In this document: positions 1 through 7,788 of the stretch, piece by piece
Numbering within the stretch: the first letter of the stretch is position 1
Layout of the letters: the number at the start of each line of letters is the position of its first letter
NCBI GenBank assembly: GCA_016867265.1
Contig: VGJW01000012.1
Span: forward strand, 1-64,000
Length of the DNA stretch: 64,000 nucleotides
DNA from: Candidatus Tanganyikabacteria bacterium
GTDB lineage: Bacteria; Cyanobacteriota; Sericytochromatia; S15B-MN24; VGJW01
Direction: 5' to 3'
The notes under the pieces: generated by a model
Told to the model about the DNA's origin: nothing
The model's input: the letters and a program-made list of their open reading frames with translations, nothing else
Database searches by the model: none
Made by a program: the position numbers and the translations under genes

Positions 1-729
1 CCCTACTGGTTCGAGACGGGCACCCCGACTTTTCTTGTCGAACTGTTGGCCCGGCGGGGGTTCTTCACGCCCCGCCTCGAACGCCTGCGAACCGACCAGG
101 ACTTCCTCTCGGCCTTTGATGTCGACCGCATCGAACCCGAGGCCCTGCTGTGGCAGACGGGCTACTTGACCATCCGTGAAACTCGGCAGGCCGGAGAGGA
201 AGAACCCGTCTACTTCCTGGGCTATCCCAACCGGGAAGTCGAAGTCAGCTTGAACCGCAGCCTGCTGCTGGGTCTGGGCCCGACGTCGGAAGCCGTCAAG
301 GATGTCCGCTTCGACCTGCCCGACGCCTTCCGGAACGGCGACCTCGAGGCGGCTCGTTCCATCCTGCAGCGCCTGTTCTCGAGCATCCCGCACGATTGGT
401 ACCGTAACAACCCCATCGCGCAGTACGAGGGCTACTACGCCAGCGTCTTCTACAGTCACCTCGCGGCGCTCGGCCTCGACCTGCGGGCCGAGGACACGAC
501 GAGCAAGGGTCGTATCGACCTTGTGTTGCGGGTGCCCGGCAGGGTCTACATCCTCGAGTTCAAGGTGGTGGACGGCCCCGCCGAGGGCAAGGCGCTCGAC
601 CAAATCCGGGAGCGGGACTACGCAGCCAAGTACCGCGCGCCCGGCATCACCGTTACGCTGGTGGGCATCGAGTTCAGCAAGGCCGAGCGTAACGTCGTGG
701 GGTTCGAGGTGGGGCAGGACAAGGCTTAG
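1..729 (+). CDS. PD-(D/E)XK nuclease-fold protein, 3' part only (AAA-ATPase-like/DUF1703 family)
   Basis: The gene starts before the window: the frame is open from base 1 and reads PYWFETGTPTFLVELL, so the TTG at 46 is not the start. That phrase is typical of the AAA-ATPase-like/DUF1703 family, where an N-terminal ATPase module (outside the window) is joined to a C-terminal PD-(D/E)XK nuclease-fold domain. The nuclease core is visible near bases 511-567: GRIDLVLRVPGRVYILEFK supplies the Asp and the Glu-x-Lys pair on neighbouring strands. The family is common in bacteria, often in several copies, and its biological role is unsettled; defence or DNA repair has been suggested. The stop at 727-729 is followed by a 118-base gap to a lipoprotein gene on the same strand. 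Family membership is fairly sure; function is not. Confidence 0.75.
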   Translation, partial: PYWFETGTPTFLVELLARRGFFTPRLERLRTDQDFLSAFDVDRIEPEALLWQTGYLTIRETRQAGEEEPVYFLGYPNREVEVSLNRSLLLGLGPTSEAVKDVRFDLPDAFRNGDLEAARSILQRLFSSIPHDWYRNNPIAQYEGYYASVFYSHLAALGLDLRAEDTTSKGRIDLVLRVPGRVYILEFKVVDGPAEGKALDQIRERDYAAKYRAPGITVTLVGIEFSKAERNVVGFEVGQDKA

Positions 730-847
730 TCTCGTCCTGCCGGTCTGTGCCTTGGCAGGTGTTACCGCACACTTGCCCCGGTGCCGGGGATTGACCTGTT
801 CTTGAACAGGTCTTGAACAGACCTTGGGTTTCAGGCAGAATGAAACC

Positions 848-1744
848 ATGCTGCCGTTTTCTCGCCTCGTCACGATTGGTCTTGCGCTGACGCTTGCCGG
901 TTGTGGCATGGGTACCGGACCCGCACTCAGGGTCAAGGGCATTGCCGTTCGCGCCTCGGGCTATGTCGAAGCTGTCTCCGCCCCGGGCTTTGTTGACTTG
1001 CCATCGCCCAATATGAATGACCGTCCGGAGCAGGTCCGGCCGGACTGCGTCGTCTGGCACCACACGGCCTCCCGGGCTTCGGCCCGCCAGACCGGCCGCT
1101 ACTTCCAGAATCCCGAGGCCCAAGTCAGCAGCCACTACACCGTGGACCGCTCCGGCGAGATCGTGCGTTCGGTTGCCGACGACCGGCGGTCGTGGCACGC
1201 CGGCCCCAGCGCCTACCAGGGGCGCAACAACGTCAATGACTTCTCGATCGGGATCGAGATTTGCAACCTGGGTGACAACGGCGAGGCTTACAGCGCCGCT
1301 CAGGTCGCGTCGGTTGCACACTTGACGGCTTGGCTCATCGAGACGCACGGCATGGGTCGTAAACGGATCACGCGCCATCGTGACATTGCCGTCCCGGCTG
1401 GTCGAAAGACCGACACAAGTGACAATTTCCCCTACGTCGAGGCATTGGCGCAGGTGGCAGGCTACCTCGACGGCAAGATTCAACCCATTCCCGTTCCTCC
1501 TCCGACCTCGGTGGACCTTGCCCCGGATCGCGGCTTCAGGACAGTGGTGGTGCCCCCCGGGCTGGCGACGTGGGAAGACCTGGCGGATGCGATGCTCGAC
1601 AGCCCCTTCCGGGCAGACGAATTGCGCCTGCTGAATCCCGCGTGGCCGGCGCCACACGCCGGATTGCCGGTGCGCATCCCCACCGATTACCGTCATTTCG
1701 ACCGGTTGCATCCGGGCGGACAGTTGATTCCGCTGTTCCGTTGA
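848..1744 (+). CDS. N-acetylmuramoyl-L-alanine amidase lipoprotein (Amidase_2 fold)
   Basis: Predicted zinc amidase that cleaves the bond between MurNAc and L-Ala in peptidoglycan. The ATG at 848 gives a lipoprotein signal (MLPFSRLVTIGLALTLAGC) with lipobox LAGC, so the enzyme should be anchored to a membrane facing the periplasm; lgt lies 3 kb downstream. The Amidase_2/PGRP core is clear: CVVWHHTASR (first His zinc ligand), HYTVDRSGEIVRSV, SIGIEICNLG, then RHRDIAVPAGRKTD (second His and the catalytic/ligand residues before the Asp). The last 60 residues (VVVPPGLATWEDLADAMLDS ... GLPVRIP) resemble a degenerate LysM-type binding segment, which is inference. A further-upstream in-frame start at 824 would bury the signal peptide and is less likely. 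A hairpin follows the gene. Confidence 0.85.
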   Translation: MLPFSRLVTIGLALTLAGCGMGTGPALRVKGIAVRASGYVEAVSAPGFVDLPSPNMNDRPEQVRPDCVVWHHTASRASARQTGRYFQNPEAQVSSHYTVDRSGEIVRSVADDRRSWHAGPSAYQGRNNVNDFSIGIEICNLGDNGEAYSAAQVASVAHLTAWLIETHGMGRKRITRHRDIAVPAGRKTDTSDNFPYVEALAQVAGYLDGKIQPIPVPPPTSVDLAPDRGFRTVVVPPGLATWEDLADAMLDSPFRADELRLLNPAWPAPHAGLPVRIPTDYRHFDRLHPGGQLIPLFR

Positions 1745-1771
1745 TCACCGGGCGCGCCGTTTCTTCAGCAG

Positions 1772-1806
1772 GACGCCCCTCGGACTTCTCGGTCCGGGGG
1801 GCGTTC
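1772..1806. terminator. Bidirectional hairpin between convergent genes
   Basis: The arms ACGCCCCTCGGAC and GTCCGGGGGGCGT pair over 13 positions with one G-T wobble and a 5-base loop. It sits between the amidase gene (+) and kamA (-), which converge here. The T-tract is weak on both sides, so termination strength is uncertain. Confidence 0.6.
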
Positions 1807-1819
1807 GCTTCGTCGGTCG

Positions 1820-3217
1820 TCAGCGGGCGGCGTCCATCGCCTTGCGCCGTGCCTCGTCCATCATCTCCTCGCGCGTGACCGGGTCCTGCCAGCGTGCCTG
1901 CGCTTCCGGAGACAGGCTCTTGATAGGGTCGAAGTACATGAACATCTGGCCGGGCTTGACGCTGGGTGCCACGTATACGGCGATGCCGTTGTCACGGTCG
2001 TAGTACTCGAAGCTGTGCACGTCCCGCTTGCCGCCGCCGCCCGGCGCGTCGCAGACGAAGGTCGGCGTGTTGAAGCCCGCCGTCGAACCCCGGACATACT
2101 TCTCGATGTCGAGGGCCGTCTGGACACGAGTTCGCAAGTCCTCGACCCCGGCCACCATGTCGTGCATGTAGACGTAGTAGGGATGCACGCCAATGTGACC
2201 CAGTCGCTTGACCAGCAGGCGCATGGTCTCGGGGTCGTCGTTGACTCCGCGGATGAGGACGCTCTGGTTGCGGATGTAGACGCCACGGCTGATCAGCAGC
2301 TGGATGGCCTTCTGCGTGATCCAGGTGATTTCGCTAGGGTTGTTGAAATGGGTGTGCAGGGCCACTTCCTTGCCCATGGAGCGCGCCAGTTCGGCCATCT
2401 CGCACAGGGCATCCGTCCAGTCGCCGTGGGTCAGGATCTTCATCGGCATGACGGCAGGACCCTTGGTCGCGAAGCGGATGCGGCGGATGTTGTCCATCTT
2501 GAGGAGCGTCTCGCCGATCTGCCGGATGTTCCGCGGGGCCAATTGGTAGGTATCCCCACCCGACACCACGATGTCCTCGAGCTCGGGACGCGAAGCGATG
2601 TACTTGAAAGCCTTGGCCCAGCGCTTGGGGTTGACGCCCAGCTGAACCTTCTCGACTTGCTCGGTGTCGAGGCCGACCGCATAGGAGCGGGTGCAGAAGC
2701 GGCAATAGACGGGGCAGGTATCGAGGGGCAGGAAAAGGGCCTTGTCGACATACCGGTGGGTCAGGCCCGGGACCGGGGCGTCCTCCTGCTCGTGAAGGGA
2801 GTCCAGCTTGAGCATCGGATGGTCCGGCGACAGTCGGCTACCCACGGGGATGAACTGGGTCCGGATGGGGTCGCGGTAGGGATCCTGCCAGTCGATGCAG
2901 GCAATCATGTAGGGGGAGACCCGCAAGGACATCGGAGCCTTGGCAAAGCCATCGCGCACGTCGTCGACGAAAGCTGCCGGGGCCAGACCCTTGATGGTTT
3001 CCAGAAGCTTGTCCGGATGCGTGACGGAGTTCTTGCCTTGCCAGATGTGATCGAGGAAGGTTGCTTCGTCGACTTCCTTGTAGGCGGGAATCTCGCGCCA
3101 GAACTCGCCCTCGCGCAGGTGGCGATGCTGCAATTGTTCGGGCTGGACGGCCGGCTTGAGGGGAGTGACCTCCTCATCCGTGTAGGGCGGCATCGTGGGA
3201 TCGATGACCTGAGTCAT
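1820..3217 (-). CDS. kamA: Lysine 2,3-aminomutase-family radical SAM enzyme
   Basis: Radical SAM, PLP-dependent aminomutase family (KamA/AblA); the reference reaction moves the amino group of L-lysine to give L-beta-lysine. The radical SAM cysteines appear as CPVYCRFC (Cys168, Cys172, Cys175), which bind the 4Fe-4S cluster; IVVSGGDTYQLAPR follows as the glycine-rich SAM-binding strand. The C-terminal part (STAGFNTPTFVCDAPGGGGK) holds the PLP-lysine region. At 465 aa it is somewhat longer than the clostridial enzyme, through an N-terminal extension. The ATG at 3217 is chosen because GGAGG lies at a normal distance upstream; a longer open frame to 3397 has low-complexity Pro/Arg sequence and is unlikely to be translated. 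No acetyltransferase (AblB) partner lies in the window, so beta-lysine osmolyte synthesis cannot be inferred; a glutamate 2,3-aminomutase or related specificity is possible. Confidence 0.85.
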   Translation of the reverse strand: MTQVIDPTMPPYTDEEVTPLKPAVQPEQLQHRHLREGEFWREIPAYKEVDEATFLDHIWQGKNSVTHPDKLLETIKGLAPAAFVDDVRDGFAKAPMSLRVSPYMIACIDWQDPYRDPIRTQFIPVGSRLSPDHPMLKLDSLHEQEDAPVPGLTHRYVDKALFLPLDTCPVYCRFCTRSYAVGLDTEQVEKVQLGVNPKRWAKAFKYIASRPELEDIVVSGGDTYQLAPRNIRQIGETLLKMDNIRRIRFATKGPAVMPMKILTHGDWTDALCEMAELARSMGKEVALHTHFNNPSEITWITQKAIQLLISRGVYIRNQSVLIRGVNDDPETMRLLVKRLGHIGVHPYYVYMHDMVAGVEDLRTRVQTALDIEKYVRGSTAGFNTPTFVCDAPGGGGKRDVHSFEYYDRDNGIAVYVAPSVKPGQMFMYFDPIKSLSPEAQARWQDPVTREEMMDEARRKAMDAAR

Positions 3218-3453
3218 GGCTGGAGCCTCCGGTAAGGACGGGATGACGTGAAAGGGTCGGGCGAAGGGGGGTGGCGTGCCCCTGTTGGCCTGAGCCTCGT
3301 CAGAGTCCGTACTGGGGGCCGTCACCGCGCCGGAAGGCAGCCGACGTCCGGGGCGCGGACTTCGGCGCGGCAGCCGCCATGGCTGCAACTTTTCCAAGGC
3401 GCATGATCGTCTTCATTAAACCGTCCGGGCCGTCGTCCCGCAAGCGCGGGGCC

Positions 3454-3879
3454 CTACTGGAAGACCTTACCGTCCTCGTTCTTGATCCAGCCCGCATCGA
3501 AAGGCTTGTTGGCCTGATGCGTCCAATGGATACCCTTATCCCCGCCAGTGTAGAGCGTGCCCCGGATCGTCAGGGCGTCACCGATCTTCAGGTTCGTGAC
3601 CTTGGATCCGTGGTGGGTGTTGTTCGAGACCTCGTAGACCCCTTCGCTGGCACCCTTGGTGACGCGTACCATGAACAGCTGGTGGGGCAGCCCTTGGTTG
3701 TCATCGGGCAGCATCTTGGTCACGACGGCCCGAACCGTCAGGAACTTGTGGGCCGGCGGTATGCCAAGGCTTTCGACAATGTTTGTGACCGACGTCGTGC
3801 GGAGGGTTGTCGGAGCGGGCGCTCCGCAGGCCGTGGGGGCCAGCAGGGACAGGATGGAAGCGGCAATCCACTGGCGCAA
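3454..3879 (-). CDS. DUF3465-family lipoprotein
   Basis: A 141-aa secreted protein matching the DUF3465 family as I know it: LPDDNQGLPHQLFMVRV, then GDALTIRGTLYTGGDKGIHW, then WTHQ and GWIKNEDGKVFQ are the family landmarks (the HQ/HWTH histidines are conserved). Function of the family is unknown; the fold is expected to be a small beta barrel. I start it at the TTG at 3879 because GAGGA precedes it at normal spacing and this leaves a short signal peptide ending in the lipobox TACG (IAASILSLLAPTACG). The protein after the cysteine is Ser/Thr-rich and then globular. Its promoter must lie in the 117-base gap shared with divergent engB. Confidence 0.7.
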   Translation of the reverse strand: MRQWIAASILSLLAPTACGAPAPTTLRTTSVTNIVESLGIPPAHKFLTVRAVVTKMLPDDNQGLPHQLFMVRVTKGASEGVYEVSNNTHHGSKVTNLKIGDALTIRGTLYTGGDKGIHWTHQANKPFDAGWIKNEDGKVFQ

Positions 3880-3996
3880 GTTGTTGTCCTCGGGCGGGCG
3901 AGGGGGGATGATGGAGGGTTGTAGGTCGTCAGGCAGGCAAGGTTGCTTGTTTTGGCCAACATTTAATCTTGCGTTAGGTCTACGCGGAGGTGGTGC

Positions 3997-4593
3997 ATGA
4001 CGGTTCCTCAGGCTCGATACCTGACGGGTGCCGACAGCATGGATCGCTGTCCTCCCTCCGATCAGCCTGAAATCGCCTTGGTCGGCCGCTCGAATGCGGG
4101 CAAGAGCTCTACGGTCAACATGCTGACCCACCGTCATCGCCTTGCCCGCGTGGGTGCGAAGCCAGGCGTCACGACCCTGCTGCACTTCTTTGCACTCGAC
4201 GGGGGAATCAGGCTCGTCGACCTGCCGGGCTTCGGCTACGCGCGCGTCTCCAAGGGGGCCCGCCAGGCTTGGCAGGGGCTGATCGAGGCCTACCTCAAGG
4301 AGCGGCCGAACCTGGCAGGCGTCCTGTGGGTCGCTGACGGGCAGAGACCACCGGATGCCCTGGACCACATGATGGTCGGGTGGCTGCGGGCCCACGACCG
4401 GCCCTTCCTGTTGCTCCTGAACAAGGCCGACAAGATGACGAATGCCGAGCGCGGTCGGCAGCAGAAGGTCTGGGCCGAATCACTCGATCTCTACAGCCAG
4501 GACGAGATGCTGCTTTTCTCGGCCGAGAAGGGTACCAACAGCCAGAAGGTCTGGTCCTGGATCCGAGCCCGGTCGGCCAAGGGCGGCACTTAG
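3997..4593 (+). CDS. engB: Ribosome-biogenesis GTPase EngB/YsxC
   Basis: Essential GTPase of the TrmE-Era-EngA-EngB-Septin group that acts in late assembly of the large ribosomal subunit. All G motifs are present: G1 GRSNAGKSS (residues 30-38), G2 Thr in PGVTT, G3 DLPGFGYARV, G4 NKAD (the TKxD position) and G5 SAEKG. At 198 aa it is the usual size. The ATG at 3997 follows CGGAGGTGGTGC, a good ribosome-binding site. The last four bases overlap the stop end of lgt on the opposite strand, so the two genes converge with no spacer. Confidence 0.93.
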   Translation: MTVPQARYLTGADSMDRCPPSDQPEIALVGRSNAGKSSTVNMLTHRHRLARVGAKPGVTTLLHFFALDGGIRLVDLPGFGYARVSKGARQAWQGLIEAYLKERPNLAGVLWVADGQRPPDALDHMMVGWLRAHDRPFLLLLNKADKMTNAERGRQQKVWAESLDLYSQDEMLLFSAEKGTNSQKVWSWIRARSAKGGT

Positions 4594-5504
4594 GTCTGGG
4601 AGTCGGGGACTGGCACATCCGCGACCGGATCTGCTTGCGCCACGGGCTCTCCCGAGGGGGGGGGCGTCTGCACGGCAGCTGCCGGAGCGAAGCGGACCGG
4701 CGGACGTTCACCCCGCCGGAAGGCCCACGCGAGAAGCGCCGCACCTCCGAGGACCATCGGCAGGCTCAGCAACTGGCCCATCGAGAAGGGGCCCAAGACG
4801 TGGCCGGCGGGATTGGTTGCGGTGATGAATTGCGGATCCGGGTTGCGGAAGAGTTCGATGGTCATGCGGACACTGCCGTAACCCATCAGGAAGATGCCGA
4901 TGAGGGCGCCATGCGGCAGGCGCCTGCGACCGAGCAGCAGCATCACACCCAGCAGGAGTACCCCCTCGAGCAGCAGTTCATAGAGTTGCGACGGATGGCG
5001 GGGCAAGGGACCGCCCGTGGGAAAGACCACGGCCCAAGGCAGGTCCGAGGGCTTTCCCCAGAGCTCACCGTTGATGAAGTTGCCCAGGCGCCCGAGGCCC
5101 AGGCCCGCCGGGACGCCCACGACGACGGCATCGCACATCTGCACGTAGCCGACGCCCTTGCGTCGGCACCAGAGCCAGCCGGCCACGAACGTGCCTACAA
5201 GGCCGCCGTGGAAGGCCATGCCTCCGTGCCAGACCGCCAGAATCTCGAGCGGGTTGCTCAGGTACTGGGCCGGGTTGTAGAAGAGGATGTAGCCCAAGCG
5301 CCCCCCGAGCACCACGCCCGAGATGGCGTAACCAAGGAAGTCACCAATCTCATCGGCGTCCAGGACCAAGCCGCGCCAGCCTGTCGAGGCCTTGAGGATC
5401 AGGTACTCGCACCAGAAGGCCAGCAGGTACATGATGCCGTACCAATGAACCTTGACGGGGCCCAGGCTGATGGCGACGGGGTCGATGTTCGGGAACGGAA
5501 TCAC
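4590..5504 (-). CDS. lgt: Prolipoprotein diacylglyceryl transferase
   Basis: Inner-membrane enzyme that transfers diacylglycerol from phosphatidylglycerol to the lipobox cysteine of prolipoproteins, the first step in lipoprotein maturation. Several hydrophobic helices are visible, plus the Lgt signature GRLGNFINGELWGKPSDLPW and the HGG motif in WHGGMAFHGGLVG. It is 304 aa with a proline-rich hydrophilic tail. The start is GTG (5504) with a poor Shine-Dalgarno sequence. It is the likely enzyme for the lipoproteins in this window (amidase, DUF3465 protein, M14 peptidase, secretin-linked lipoprotein). It lies 39 bases after a 93-aa gene and may be co-transcribed with it. Confidence 0.95.
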   Translation of the reverse strand: MIPFPNIDPVAISLGPVKVHWYGIMYLLAFWCEYLILKASTGWRGLVLDADEIGDFLGYAISGVVLGGRLGYILFYNPAQYLSNPLEILAVWHGGMAFHGGLVGTFVAGWLWCRRKGVGYVQMCDAVVVGVPAGLGLGRLGNFINGELWGKPSDLPWAVVFPTGGPLPRHPSQLYELLLEGVLLLGVMLLLGRRRLPHGALIGIFLMGYGSVRMTIELFRNPDPQFITATNPAGHVLGPFSMGQLLSLPMVLGGAALLAWAFRRGERPPVRFAPAAAVQTPPPSGEPVAQADPVADVPVPDSQT

Positions 5505-5543
5505 GTTTCCATGGGGCCATTCGCACCCGGGTGCGTCAAGGGA

Positions 5544-5825
5544 TCAGGCGACCCGCAGGCCGGGACTCTGCTCTTCCCAGGACTCCGCAAGGCGCAGGGC
5601 CAGGTCGGCCAGCGACCGATTGGGCGTTCGCGACACCAGGCGGGCATACCTCCGAAGAACGGCAACCTTGCGGGCCGTGTCGCGACGGTTGTCGAAAATC
5701 AAGTCGGCCACGGCATCCCAGAACGCGACGGTACGGGCTGTTCCAATGGGATCGGCCATGACAGAGATCGCGATGGCGCGGGGCAGGGCGGAAACTTGGG
5801 CGGTCTTGGCGTTCATCTGGGTCAT
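5544..5825 (-). CDS. Hypothetical 93-aa protein
   Basis: I do not recognise this protein. It is small, without signal peptide or membrane segment, and predicted mostly helical (WDAVADLIFDNRRDTARKVA, then RSLADLALRLAESWEEQSP). Arg and Ala are abundant and there is no cysteine. The ATG at 5825 is chosen because GAGG lies seven bases upstream; internal ATGs at 5816 and 5753 are possible. It sits between a response-regulator gene and lgt, all on the minus strand, with a short AT-rich stretch upstream (5826-5916) that could hold its promoter. Confidence 0.6.
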   Translation of the reverse strand: MTQMNAKTAQVSALPRAIAISVMADPIGTARTVAFWDAVADLIFDNRRDTARKVAVLRRYARLVSRTPNRSLADLALRLAESWEEQSPGLRVA

Positions 5826-5916
5826 CCTCAAGCCTCAGGTTAAGGGAAGGTTGTCAAGAAGCCGACAAGAGAGCGTCAAGTGATGATTAAATTCACCGTA
5901 AGAAGTTAACCAAGCC

Positions 5917-6348
5917 TTACCTTTGGCGGTGCGCTGCCCGTGATGCCGGAGGCAACCGCCCTGTCCGGGCAAGGATGCCTCGACACTTGGCAATGAGGAT
6001 GCGCGGGTCGATCGGCTTGACGATGACGTCCCACGCCCCTGCCTCATAGGCTGCCACGACGTCGGACGTCTCCATGTAGCCCGAGACGATCAGCACGGGC
6101 GTCACCTCATCGAGCAACCCCTCTGCGCAGAGCCGGATATGGGCAGCAGGACCTCTCTCGCCCGGAAGCTCGGCATCGAGCAGGAGCAAGTCCGCCTCAT
6201 GGTCTGCGAGCCATTCCCCGAGACCCGCGGCAGTCCTGAAGGTAAAGGTCTCGAAGCCGGCGCGCTCGAGCGACGTCGCGAGGCCCCGTGTCTGACGGGG
6301 GTCGTCGTCAACGAGGACGATCGTCGGCCGTCCCGTTCTCTTTGTCAC
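5917..6348 (-). CDS. Single-domain response regulator (receiver domain only)
   Basis: CheY-like receiver domain of 143 aa with no output domain. The acidic pocket is VDDDP (residues 13-17), the phospho-acceptor is Asp58 in LLLLDAELPG, the Ser/Thr switch lies in VLIVSGYME and the conserved Lys in VIVKPIDPR. The first codon is GTG (6348), which overlaps the TGA stop of the upstream PP2C gene as GTGA, a sign of translational coupling. Phosphatase and receiver are therefore probably made together and may act on one pathway. No histidine kinase is adjacent. The C-terminal 15 residues are basic and probably flexible. Confidence 0.85.
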   Translation of the reverse strand: MTKRTGRPTIVLVDDDPRQTRGLATSLERAGFETFTFRTAAGLGEWLADHEADLLLLDAELPGERGPAAHIRLCAEGLLDEVTPVLIVSGYMETSDVVAAYEAGAWDVIVKPIDPRILIAKCRGILARTGRLPPASRAAHRQR

Positions 6349-7058
6349 GCACCACAGACCAGGATCAGGGTGATGTTGTCCCGCCCCCCCCGTTCCAAGG
6401 CCAAGTCGACCAGATCCCTGCAGACATGGTCCGGGTCCTCGTCCTGGCTGACTGCGGCCAGGATCTCCTCGGGGCGCGCGAAGCGGGTCAGGCCATCGGT
6501 ACAAAGGACGAGTCGATCCCCCGGGCGCCAGTCGAGCGTCAGGATATCGACCTCGATGCTGGGATGCTGACCAAGGCTTCGCAGGATGGTGTTGCGGAGC
6601 GGGTGGGTTTCCGCGGCCTCGGCAGGGATAGCCCCGCGCTTCACCAACTCCTGGACCATGGAGTGGTCCTCCGTCAGTTGGATGATTCGTTCTTCGCGAA
6701 TCAGGTAGACCCGTGAATCGCCCACATGGCCGATGGCACAGCGTCCTTCCTCGATGAGCGCCGCGACGACGGTGGTCCCCATACCCTTGAGCGAGGGGTC
6801 GAGTCCGGCCGACGTCGAGATGCGCTGGTTGGCCTCGACCACGGCCGCGAACATCGCATCCGCTGCGTCCTGCCCGGGCGCGCGATCTTCCAGGCCGGCC
6901 ACGATCGTGTCCACCGCCATGCGGCTGGCCACCTCTCCGGCCGCGTGGCCTCCCATGCCGTCGGCCACAACAAAAATGCCACGCTCGAGGTCGAAACCCA
7001 TGGCGTCTTCGTTCGTCTTTCGGACCTTGCCGATGTCGGTCCGTCCGCCGACCCGCAC
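6345..7058 (-). CDS. PP2C-family protein Ser/Thr phosphatase
   Basis: Metal-dependent phosphatase of the bacterial Stp1/PrpC type (237 aa). Landmarks in order: RTDIGKVRKTNEDAMGF, VVADGMGGHAAGEVAS (metal-binding Asp), GMGTTVVAALIEEGRCAIGH, VGDSRVYLI, LTEDHSMVQELVKRGAIP, LVLCTDGLTRF and GGRDNITLILV, the last two carrying the C-terminal metal-binding Asp residues. The start is GTG (7058) preceded by AAGGAGG. The gene is coupled to a receiver-domain gene through a GTGA overlap. A paralogue of similar size lies at 15342-16097 beside a Ser/Thr kinase, so this copy may counter the same or another kinase. Confidence 0.92.
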   Translation of the reverse strand: MRVGGRTDIGKVRKTNEDAMGFDLERGIFVVADGMGGHAAGEVASRMAVDTIVAGLEDRAPGQDAADAMFAAVVEANQRISTSAGLDPSLKGMGTTVVAALIEEGRCAIGHVGDSRVYLIREERIIQLTEDHSMVQELVKRGAIPAEAAETHPLRNTILRSLGQHPSIEVDILTLDWRPGDRLVLCTDGLTRFARPEEILAAVSQDEDPDHVCRDLVDLALERGGRDNITLILVCGA

Positions 7059-7150
7059 ACATGCCTCCTTGATGGCCCAGTCCTACCGAGAATAGCAGAA
7101 ACGCATCGGCCGCTTGGTGACGCGTGCCGCCTCGGTGTACGCTCCCCGGT

Positions 7151-7612
7151 ATGAGCCATCGGCATTTCATGGAGGCGGCCCTCGAGGAGGCCAGGGAGGC
7201 CGGTCGTGCTGGCGAGGTACCGGTGGGTGCCGTTCTGGTCCGTGGGGGGCAGGTCCTTTGCCGATCCGGCAATACGCGGGAGCGGGACCGCAATCCGCTC
7301 GGGCACGCGGAGCTCGAGGTTCTGCGGGAGGGAGCGCGCCTGCTCCAGCGTTGGCGCCTCGATGACTGCATGCTGTACGTGACGCTCGAGCCTTGTACCA
7401 TGTGTGCCGCTGCGGCAATCCAGGCAAGGATCGCGACCGTGGTCTTTGCAGCGGAGGATCTGGAGCGCGGGGCCTGCGGCAGCGTCTGGAACCTGCCGGC
7501 CGCGTCCGAGATGGACCACCATCCCGAGGTGGTCGGGGGCATCATGGATGAGCCAGCAAGAGGCTTGCTGAACGAATTCTTTGCCGGCCTCCGCGGCCGA
7601 CGGCAAGGCTGA
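7151..7612 (+). CDS. tadA: tRNA-specific adenosine deaminase TadA
   Basis: Deaminates A34 to inosine in tRNA-Arg(ACG), needed to read CGU/CGC/CGA codons. The 153-aa protein has the cytidine/deoxycytidylate deaminase fold: HAELE (His52 zinc ligand, Glu54 proton shuttle) and PCTMC (Cys82, Cys85 zinc ligands), followed by the family strand FAAEDLERGACGS. The ATG at 7151 gives the normal length; an upstream in-frame start at 7124 would add nine residues without a better ribosome-binding site. tRNA-Ser(CGA) follows 31 bases downstream. Confidence 0.93.
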   Translation: MSHRHFMEAALEEAREAGRAGEVPVGAVLVRGGQVLCRSGNTRERDRNPLGHAELEVLREGARLLQRWRLDDCMLYVTLEPCTMCAAAAIQARIATVVFAAEDLERGACGSVWNLPAASEMDHHPEVVGGIMDEPARGLLNEFFAGLRGRRQG

Positions 7613-7643
7613 CGGGTCCGTGTGGTAGGATAGGTGCCCGCCC

Positions 7644-7728
7644 GGAGGGTAAGCGAACGGTGAGCGGGCCGCCTCGAAAGCGGTTGCCGGTGATGAGCCG
7701 GTTGCGGGTTCGAATCCCGTGCCCTCCG
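7644..7728 (+). tRNA. tRNA-Ser (anticodon CGA)
   Basis: Class II tRNA with a long variable arm. Acceptor GGAGGGT pairs with GCCCTCC; anticodon stem GCCGC/GCGGT encloses loop CTCGAAA with anticodon CGA; the variable arm folds on CCGG...CCGG; the T arm is GCGGG-TTCGAAT-CCCGT. G73 follows, then CC, so the 3' CCA is only partly encoded. The D stem is short, and the base at position 8 reads A rather than the usual U in this fold, so the exact 5' alignment has slight uncertainty. Confidence 0.9.
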
Positions 7729-7738
7729 CCTTGAGCAA

Positions 7739-7773
7739 ACGGTCGCGCCATACCACGCGGGTGGCGCGACCGT
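7739..7773. terminator. Perfect 12-bp hairpin, bidirectional terminator
   Basis: ACGGTCGCGCCA and TGGCGCGACCGT form a perfect 12-bp stem around an 11-base loop. It lies 10 bases after tRNA-Ser (+) and just past the end of the MshEN-CheX gene (-). T-rich sequence follows on both sides (CTGCTT on plus, TTTGCTC on minus). Confidence 0.75.
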
Positions 7774-7788
7774 CTGCTTGGGGCGTTT

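Noticed and set aside
3218-3397. N-terminal extension of the aminomutase to 3397
   Set aside because: The added 60 residues are Pro/Arg-rich and unlike the family, while ATG 3217 has a clear GGAGG site.
7644-7728. tRNA-Sec instead of tRNA-Ser
   Set aside because: The long variable arm fits both, but the anticodon is CGA and the acceptor is 7 bp; tRNA-Sec would need TCA and an 8-bp acceptor.
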